Positions 33,301 through 37,703 of a stretch of 37,703 bases of DNA are shown in pieces. The translations under genes were made by a program, and so were the position numbers. The stretch spans positions 72,601 to 110,303 of the forward strand of contig JAHDCJ010000002.1 of NCBI GenBank assembly GCA_020629935.1, read 5' to 3'. The stretch's first letter is position 1; every line of letters begins with the position of its first letter. Origin of the DNA: Saprospiraceae bacterium (GTDB taxonomy: Bacteria > Bacteroidota > Bacteroidia > Chitinophagales > Saprospiraceae). The notes under the pieces were generated by a model. That model worked only from the letters and a program-made list of their open reading frames with translations, did not search any database and had not been told where the DNA came from.

Positions 33301-35458
33301 CAGTGATAGAAGTGGTAGTTTCCCCTATATCCCATAAATATGTAAATGGGGCAACACCGTTAGTGGTGGTCACAGAAGCGCTACCATCAAGAGCACCAGG
33401 GCAACTTTCATCAGCATCTAAAGAAGTAGTAATACTTAGCAAAGGAGATACTCCAATAGTCACACTTCCGGAAACAGAGCAACCATTACTGTCAAAAACA
33501 GTAACCGAATGGTTTCCTGCAGATAATGCGGTAGCTGTTGGAGAAGTTTCTAAATTGTCCCATAAAAAACCATATGGCGCAGTACCGTTTGCTGGTGTTA
33601 CTGTAGATGTTCCATCATCATTTCCTAAACAAGAAATATCTCCAGTTCCAGAGAAACTTAAAGAAAGGGTACTTGTTGGAATAAAGTCGAATTGAGCCGT
33701 TCCTGTACATCCATTATTATCTGTTACGGTTAAGGTATGTATTCCATCCGTTAATCCGTTAACATTAAATGTCATGGCTCCATTATCCCACAAATATGAG
33801 AAAGGAGCGGTTCCGCCTGCTACAATAGAAACTGCAGCTCCATCAGATGCTCCAGAACAACTAACTGCGGTAGTTTGAATAATACTAGGAACAATAGCTG
33901 CGGGGGCAGTTACTGCAACAGAAGAGGTGGCTTCACAACCACTAGCATCTGTAACGGTTATACCATGTGTACCACCATTCAACATGGACGCAATAGCTGT
34001 TGTTTCTCCATTTTCCCATAAAAAATTATAAGGAGTTGTCCCTCCACTTACATTCGCAGTGGCCGAGCCTGTGCTTGGCATATCACAAGCTGAATTTTGA
34101 TTTAATGTTGTCGTCACATTTAATGCCGCAGGTTCACTTATTGAAGTAGAAACAATGGCAAAACAACCATTCGCATCTGTAATTACAATGACGTAATTGC
34201 CTGCATTTAGGCCACTCGCACTACTTGTAGTTAAGGAATTATTCCAATTGTATGAATATGGTGCAGTTCCTCCAGTTGGAGAAATGGTAATAGATCCATC
34301 TCCTTCGCCAAAGCAACTAATATCTTGTATGTTAGGATTTCCATTAGACAATAATGGGTCAAGCGTGACTGCTTGATTTGTTGTACTATTACATGCTGCG
34401 GTAGTGATCATTAAAGATACATTCTGCGCCCCATCTGTTGGATATGAAACAGAATGAGGTCCAATTCCAGTCGCTGTGGCTGGAGTTGCTCCTGGACCAA
34501 AATTCCAAGAATAGGTGGCACCAAGACCCAAATCATTAGCAAGGAAATCTCCTGAAAGACCACATACATCTTGAGTAAAAGTAAAATTTGCTAGACTAGA
34601 ACAAGGAAGTACATCTATAAATACATAGGCCGAATCACATTGAGGAGGTATTTGTGGATCACAAACTTCATATAAAAAAGAATCTAAACCAGAGAAACCT
34701 GTGGTAGGTGTATATACATAAGTGCCGTCATTATTGAAAATTACAGTTCCATTTTCGGGATCTTCTACTACTGTTGGAGTAAACGTAAGCGTCTCACCAT
34801 CTGGGTCGAAATCATTAGGACTCGCATCACCAGATATTGGGGTATCTTCAAAAGTGACTTCATTATCATCTACAGCAACAGGAAATGGGTTACATGGACC
34901 GTCGCAATCTTGACCTTCATGGAAAAAAGTACCAGGAGTTGCTTCTACAGGAAGAGGAGCAATGACTTCTGCCATAACCACAGGCGGGAAAATTACCCCA
35001 GGATAGTGAAGTACAAATTGGTGACAATCGTCTACATCAATAATATCAAAGCAAACTTGACCAACACCTACCCATGCACTTTCGGTGATATCATAACCTA
35101 CACCTCCTCCAAAAGGAACATTATAAGATACATACTCCACCGTAGTTCCAGTTAAATTGTGTGGGTCATAGAAGGAAATACCACTTGGAGTATTTGTAAT
35201 TCCTGAAACAGCTAACTCGGTATTAATAACAGGATTGATCACTCCATCACTATAGGAGAATCTAAAATTACTACTTCCAAGATTGAAAATAGTAGCAGCA
35301 CTAGAAGCTTGAACTTCTATGTCTACACAAAGTGTTTGTCCGGAGCAATCCATATTGGATACAACAAGACGCACATCATATTGTCCTGTCTGGGCATAGC
35401 TCTCCAGAACAAATAATGAGCTTAATAAAATAAAGGATAATCTCAATAAATGTCGCAT
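27365..35458 (-). CDS. Giant SprB-repeat surface protein with T9SS type B sorting domain, 2697 aa
   Basis: A signal peptide (about 1-22, ending SYAQ) is followed by a cohesin-like beta domain with several Cys (about 25-190), then a cadherin-like/VCBS-type module (about 195-285, VDDNEVTFEDTPISGD ... GTYVYTPTTGFSG) and a PKD-like module (about 288-368). Residues about 371-2519 are 28 SprB-type repeats of 75-86 residues, with core pattern SCxGxSDG, GGTxPYxYLWDNGETT, and VTVTDxNGC. A PKD/Ig-like module (about 2520-2598) precedes the gliding-motility-associated T9SS type B domain (about 2602-2697, YIPNAFTPNDDGINDVF ... YDRWGELVF). SprB in Flavobacterium is a motile surface adhesin, so adhesion or gliding is the likely role by analogy. 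All repeats retain two cysteines. A strong terminator follows. Confidence 0.93.
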   Translation of the reverse strand: MRHLLRLSFILLSSLFVLESYAQTGQYDVRLVVSNMDCSGQTLCVDIEVQASSAATIFNLGSSNFRFSYSDGVINPVINTELAVSGITNTPSGISFYDPHNLTGTTVEYVSYNVPFGGGVGYDITESAWVGVGQVCFDIIDVDDCHQFVLHYPGVIFPPVVMAEVIAPLPVEATPGTFFHEGQDCDGPCNPFPVAVDDNEVTFEDTPISGDASPNDFDPDGETLTFTPTVVEDPENGTVIFNNDGTYVYTPTTGFSGLDSFLYEVCDPQIPPQCDSAYVFIDVLPCSSLANFTFTQDVCGLSGDFLANDLGLGATYSWNFGPGATPATATGIGPHSVSYPTDGAQNVSLMITTAACNSTTNQAVTLDPLLSNGNPNIQDISCFGEGDGSITISPTGGTAPYSYNWNNSLTTSSASGLNAGNYVIVITDANGCFAIVSTSISEPAALNVTTTLNQNSACDMPSTGSATANVSGGTTPYNFLWENGETTAIASMLNGGTHGITVTDASGCEATSSVAVTAPAAIVPSIIQTTAVSCSGASDGAAVSIVAGGTAPFSYLWDNGAMTFNVNGLTDGIHTLTVTDNNGCTGTAQFDFIPTSTLSLSFSGTGDISCLGNDDGTSTVTPANGTAPYGFLWDNLETSPTATALSAGNHSVTVFDSNGCSVSGSVTIGVSPLLSITTSLDADESCPGALDGSASVTTTNGVAPFTYLWDIGETTTSITGLAAGNYGITVFDSGGCSAVNSVTVGNATLLSVNASVNSNVTCNGGSDGSLSASVTNGTAPFTFLWSTGATTSTVTGLTASSYNVTVFDSNGCSNSDTESISEPGIILPNVTETTAISCNGSSDASATAAPTGGTAPYSFVWSQGETTASITGLAPLPYNVTITDSNGCAAVGSILINNPFPINAMITEDNGVTCTGLSDGQATASASGGTSPYSFVWDDSQTTATATGLSSGSHFVTVTDLNGCSNTASINISQNLPVLVTIIENQAISCNGLSDGRVTASPAGGTSPYTYLWDNNQTNISATGLDAGTHIVTVTDQVGCIATAQITLTEPTAITSTITVNSNVSCNGVSDGVATISTMGGSPPYSYNWDSGEVGTTASALNGGIHIVFVTDALNCSETVTVDITEPPLLVAFPFVVENVSCNGLSDGQIESGVFGGTTPYSYIWDNGETTFAASFLSEGLHEVTITDANNCSIIASTSLTEPAPLSLFTLEMAGTSCPGVSDGSGRVTVTGGTNPYTYLWDNGETNATATALSGGIRSVTVTDNNLCSATGTVDINVFTPLSTTLLSQTEVSCFGGSDGAVTINVTQGNPVYSFDWSGPSNGSLIEPNPGIVTIPNLFAGNYSITVSDMSTCPTSIFNITITEPGDLQASVAGTTPATCTSCDGTANLTITGGTSPFTYVWSNGSTDAVPTNLCSGTFDVTVIDQNGCTTSSNGNIGITSSLVVDALTTAPTSCFGGSDGTATLEISGGTYPYFYLWDSSIMDSDSIANNLMAGNYTVTILDSDGCTDVQNFSITEPTVISGMANTIQNNSCALDMDGVVSASATGGTPPYTYSWSPNTGNATTMTVSNLGVGAYQVTITDANGCTQNYSTNVTDPATLTMSIVENDPVTCFGDMDGVGTISANGGTLPYAYLWDNGVTDITASNLTGGMHSVTVTDANACFTTGFIDITVPPQIILTVTTDQNASCFGTSDGAVSAAVTGGSMPYTYTWSNTLTDATLTGITAGTYDITVTDDNGCEVTGSTIVTEPNAITSILTLANDVTCNGLSDGSASISSSGGSAPYTFLWDSGETNTTATNLSGGVNNVTITDSNNCSMIENINIVEPNLLTATITNSTNINCFGDNNGTADLNVAGGTPGYTILWDNGETNAMATNLGGGIQGVTVTDNNGCIATTSVNISEPISALTGVAIVVTDINCFGESNGSASITPTGGTTPYNFIWDNSETTSTATGLEAGVHIVSVTDANSCILTSSITITQPATALSITMNFINDVTCNGQSNGSASIATSGGTTPYTFLWDSGETTATATNLIGGINNVTVTDNNNCVMIESVNILEPTLLTATITNSTNIDCFGDTDGTADLSVAGGTPGYTILWDNGETNAMATNLGGGVQGVTVTDINGCTATTSVNINQPANALSGSALVVNNVSCFGESTGSATANISGGTLPYDYLWDNSETTSTATGLDAGIHVVSVTDTGGCTISASVTITQPASALVATTTLIQNVSCAGGTDGSAQVNISGGAAPYGLLWDNGISNPISTGLDAGVHSVVVSDAGGCVISTTITIAEPDPITVSIDLINNVTCFGASDGNLGSTVLGGTPPYTYLWNTSDTDSSLDNIPGGNYSLTVSDANGCSANNSMMITEPAGMLNLTVTALQDVSCFGGSDGAASVTANGGTAPYTYSWDNGETDALASQLDAGIHTITTTDANGCMEFGTAEILEPSMPISAGLSGMEPTCLGENSGFINIDSTRGGTPPYTYSLDGEIFTMDTIFNNLFEGSYTVYIQDANLCTFTEEIILPLPFELIVNVFAGETEIQLGESTTLEAYPNTLDTVTYSWLPVDGLSCADCPNPTAMPLETTTYVLTTTTLQGCTSEEEVTINVDTSRDVYIPNAFTPNDDGINDVFMIFSDPGVLQIRNFVVYDRWGELVFDAKNVQTNNPAFGWDGTFKGKRLQPAVFVYYAEVEFFDGLIIEYKGDVTLVK
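27902..34348 (-). repeat. Array of 28 SprB-type repeats (about 230 bp each)
   Basis: The repeats are in-frame tandem units with a mean of about 77 codons. The most regular ones share the segment encoding GGTxPYxxLWDxGETxxxAT. Units 13-16 (around the middle, with insertions such as SGPSNGSLIEPNPG) are the most divergent, and the last unit is degenerate. Confidence 0.9.
28829..30205 (-). repeat. Tandem duplication of a three-repeat block (690-bp period)
   Basis: Block A (29519-30205) and block B (28829-29518) each hold three SprB repeats, aligned one to one. The middle repeats are nearly identical (both contain GGTPGYTILWDNGETNAMAT). At DNA level a stretch of about 50 bases starting near 29136 recurs unchanged 690 bp away near 29826. 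This points to a recent unequal duplication. Confidence 0.85.
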
Positions 35459-35590
35459 GATTATAGGTATGAATGTGTAACTAATAGCGTGACTTAAGCA
35501 TTAGTACAAATTAATTAAGAGCATACTCACCCCCACAAAGATGTTTTCTAATAGTAAAATGGTTGCATGCATGCTATATTTTAGTAAATG

Positions 35591-35629
35591 AGTGCAAATT
35601 TAGTGAAATAGATTTATTACGTTTGCACT
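35591..35629. promoter_or_regulatory. Divergent promoter region with 8-bp inverted repeat
   Basis: AGTGCAAA (35591-35598) and TTTGCACT (35622-35629) are exact inverted copies. The left arm overlaps TAAATTTG on the minus strand (35602-35595), a -7 match for the giant surface-protein gene. The right arm overlaps TACGTTTG on the plus strand (35618-35625), a -7 match for the E1 gene, whose ATG is about 24 nt downstream. No clear -33 element was seen on either side. Confidence 0.45.
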
Positions 35630-35648
35630 AGTTTTAAAATTTAAACGA

Positions 35649-37625
35649 ATGAAATACAATAAAGGCCGCTTTAGTAAGCAAAAATTAGTGGATTTATACC
35701 AAATGTTACTTAAACCTCGGATGATTGAAGAAAAAATGTTAGTTCTTCTCCGTCAAGGTAAAATTAGCAAATGGTTTTCGGGCATTGGGCAAGAAGCAAT
35801 TAGTGTAGGAGCTGCTGCTGCACTCAATGAAGACGAATTATTATTCACTATGCATCGAAATTTGGGAGTGTTCACTACTCGTAACGTTCCATTGCATCGT
35901 TTATTTTGTCAATGGCAAGGTAAAATGCCTGGTTTTACCAAAGGAAGAGATCGTTCTTTTCATTTTGGTGCGCCTGAATATAATATTGTCGGAATGATTT
36001 CACACCTTGGTCCACAATTGTCTTTAGCCGCAGGCGTAGCTTTAGCCTATAAATTAAAAAAACAAAAAAAGGTGTCTCTTGCTTTTACAGGAGAAGGAGG
36101 AACGAGTCAAGGTGAATTTCATGAGGCTTTAAATACCGCCGCAGTTTGGGATTTACCTGTGATGTTTGTAGTAGAAAATAATGGATATGGTTTATCTACT
36201 CCAACTTCTGAACAATATCGTTGTGATCATATTTCAGACAAAGGAATTGGTTATGGAATAGAATCTTATCGAATTGATGGAAATAATATTTTAGAAGTTT
36301 ATCAAACATTTAAAAAACTGGCTACTAGCATGCGCAAAAAACCAAGACCCGTCTTGATAGAATGCGTGACGTTTCGAATGCGGGGCCATGAAGAAGCTTC
36401 TGGAACTAAATATGTACCTAAAAAATTAATGGAAACTTGGGCAGCCAAAGACCCAATTGAAAATTTTGAAAAATGGTTGCTCAAAGAAAAGTTTATGACT
36501 ACAGAGGACATCGAATCCTTTAGAGCGACCATCAAAGAAGAAATTCAAAATGGATTGGATTTGGCTTATGAAGAACCTCCTGTTTCTTTTCAATTAGAAA
36601 ATGAACTAACGGATGTCTTTAAACCTCATCAGCAAGAAGTCGTCTTACCACAAAATAATGGCCAATCTCCTAAACGTTTTGTAGATGCAGTCTCCGACGG
36701 ATTACGAGCTGCAATGGAAAAACACGATAATTTAGTTCTTATGGGACAAGATATCGCAGATTATGGAGGCGTATTTAAAGTAACCGAAAACTTCACTAGA
36801 GACTTTGGACAAGATCGGGTCCGAAATACCCCACTTTGTGAAAGTGCAATTTTAGGTATAGGCTTAGGCTTAAGTATTGAACATCATAAAGCGATGGTAG
36901 AAATGCAATTCGCTGATTTTGTTACTTGTGGATTTAATCAAATTATTAATAACTTGGCTAAATTGCATTATCGTTGGCAACAAGCAGCAGACGTAGTCGT
37001 AAGAATGCCAAGTGGCGGTGGTGTAGGGGCTGGACCGTTTCATTCGCAAACCAATGAAGCTTGGTTCTTTCATACCCCAGGACTAAAAATATTATATCCG
37101 TCGAATCCATATGATGCTAAAGGAATGCTAATCGCTGCATTTGAAGATCCAAATCCCGTTATCTTTTTTGAGCATAAAGGCTTGTACCGAAGTATTACAG
37201 ATGAAATTCCAGATGGTTATTATACCGTAGAGATCGGAAAAGCTCAACTTGCTGCTGAAGGAGAGGACTTGTCTATCATTACCTACGGAATGGGCGTGCA
37301 TTGGGCCTTAGAAGCAACTCAAGAAATGGGCATAAATGCAGATATATTGGACTTGAGAACATTGTCTCCATTAGACTATGAGGCGATTGAACAAACGGTT
37401 AAAAAAACCAATAAAGTCATCTTATTACATGAAGATACGATGGTTGGTGGAGTAGGAGCGGAACTTTCAGCTTACATTAGTGAACATCTTTTTGAACACT
37501 TAGATGGGCCTGTAGTTCGGGTAGCTTCCTTAGACACCCCTGTTCCTTTTGCCAAAGCTTTAGAAGCAGGTTTTTTACCAAAGGATCGATTGCGGGTTAA
37601 AATGAATGATTTGTTGGCCTATTAA
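35649..37625 (+). CDS. 2-oxoacid dehydrogenase E1, fused alpha and beta subunits, 658 aa
   Basis: This is the thiamine-diphosphate-dependent E1 component, which decarboxylates a 2-oxoacid and passes the acyl group to lipoyl-E2. The alpha part (about 1-325) has the ThDP/Mg motif GEGGTSQ (148-154) ending in ENN (176-178). The beta part starts near residue 340 (SPKRFVDAVSDGLRAAM) and contains VLMGQDIADYGGVF, FADFVTCGFNQI and PSGGGVGAGPFHS. In many bacteria these are separate genes, while the single-chain form is common in Bacteroidota. Sequence features lean towards the branched-chain (2-oxoisovalerate) type, but pyruvate cannot be excluded. No E2 or E3 gene is in the window. It is divergent from the giant surface-protein gene. 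Confidence 0.93.
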   Translation: MKYNKGRFSKQKLVDLYQMLLKPRMIEEKMLVLLRQGKISKWFSGIGQEAISVGAAAALNEDELLFTMHRNLGVFTTRNVPLHRLFCQWQGKMPGFTKGRDRSFHFGAPEYNIVGMISHLGPQLSLAAGVALAYKLKKQKKVSLAFTGEGGTSQGEFHEALNTAAVWDLPVMFVVENNGYGLSTPTSEQYRCDHISDKGIGYGIESYRIDGNNILEVYQTFKKLATSMRKKPRPVLIECVTFRMRGHEEASGTKYVPKKLMETWAAKDPIENFEKWLLKEKFMTTEDIESFRATIKEEIQNGLDLAYEEPPVSFQLENELTDVFKPHQQEVVLPQNNGQSPKRFVDAVSDGLRAAMEKHDNLVLMGQDIADYGGVFKVTENFTRDFGQDRVRNTPLCESAILGIGLGLSIEHHKAMVEMQFADFVTCGFNQIINNLAKLHYRWQQAADVVVRMPSGGGVGAGPFHSQTNEAWFFHTPGLKILYPSNPYDAKGMLIAAFEDPNPVIFFEHKGLYRSITDEIPDGYYTVEIGKAQLAAEGEDLSIITYGMGVHWALEATQEMGINADILDLRTLSPLDYEAIEQTVKKTNKVILLHEDTMVGGVGAELSAYISEHLFEHLDGPVVRVASLDTPVPFAKALEAGFLPKDRLRVKMNDLLAY

Positions 37626-37674
37626 TAGAGATATAGAATAATAGAGGACTCTTTCCTTTTTTATATGGGGCTAT

Positions 37675-37699
37675 CCCTAAAAAACTGCATTTTTTAGGG
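37675..37699. terminator. Palindromic hairpin after the E1 gene, possible terminator
   Basis: CCCTAAAAAA (37675-37684) pairs perfectly with TTTTTTAGGG (37690-37699) around the loop CTGCA, about 50 nt after the E1 stop. The GC pairs are at the base and no T-run follows before the window ends. It may be a terminator or the edge of a repeat element, and the window is too short to decide. Confidence 0.4.
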
Positions 37700-37703
37700 T
37701 CGG

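Noticed and set aside
28822..33695. Many open frames on the opposite strand or in other frames of the giant gene
   Set aside because: They recur with the 230-bp period of the SprB repeats and translate to low-complexity runs. They are by-products of the repeated coding sequence, not genes.
27902..34348. Regular repeat spacing resembling a CRISPR or satellite array
   Set aside because: Units are about 230 bp, degenerate, in frame and coding; there are no short identical repeats with unique spacers and no cas genes.
27365..35458. Possible diversity-generating retroelement target
   Set aside because: No reverse transcriptase or template repeat is present, and repeat differences are spread over all codon positions rather than at adenines.

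Overview
The window looks like a chromosomal segment of a Bacteroidota bacterium, most likely a gliding or marine Saprospiria-type relative (the class is inferred, not shown). The grounds are: AT-rich DNA; intergenic matches to the Bacteroidota promoter -7 element TAnnTTTG; a type IX secretion (T9SS) type A C-terminal domain on one protein and a type B (gliding-motility-associated) domain on another; SprB-type repeats; an E1 alpha/beta dehydrogenase fusion; and a prs-rplY-pth gene order. No tRNA, rRNA, transposase, integrase, CRISPR array or recognisable defence cassette was seen.

Layout. 1-1.8 kb: the 3' part of a LOG-family nucleotide-binding gene directly joined to a small TPR-like gene, then a convergent SRPBCC protein. 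2-9.3 kb (minus strand): a DUF2007-like membrane protein, an exported amidohydrolase lacking an expected metal ligand, an exported GH3 glucosaminidase fused to a class C beta-lactamase-like domain, and a TMTC-like multi-pass GT-C protein with C-terminal TPRs. 9.4-11.4 kb: lpxK followed by a purine nucleoside phosphorylase. 11.5-12.4 kb: a T9SS cargo protein with a CX4CH motif. 12.4-14.9 kb: the translation and nucleotide cluster prs-rplY-pth, with two strong palindromic RNA elements. 15-18.4 kb: an exported protein of unknown function, divergent from a multi-pass patatin-like hydrolase. 18.4-20.3 kb: an operon of a conserved small protein, a PhnP-like metallo-hydrolase and rlmB. 20.5-26 kb: a small outer-membrane barrel, a 468-residue TPR protein and an M1 metallopeptidase with a barrel-like C-terminal half. 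26-37.6 kb: an M16 peptidase, an 8.1-kb gene for a 2697-residue SprB-repeat surface protein, and the divergent E1 alpha/beta dehydrogenase.

Much of the window is housekeeping (Prs, L25, Pth, RlmB, LpxK, PNP, E1). The accessory interest is in the envelope: the giant T9SS-secreted repeat protein with 28 two-cysteine repeats and a visible three-repeat duplication; the GH3-beta-lactamase fusion; the TMTC-like protein; and the peptidase-plus-barrel protein. Two divergent intergenic regions each hold back-to-back -7 elements inside inverted repeats.

Several genes look best started at an ATG a few codons inside a longer TTG-initiated frame (rplY, rlmB, M16). Those choices are stated in the entries.
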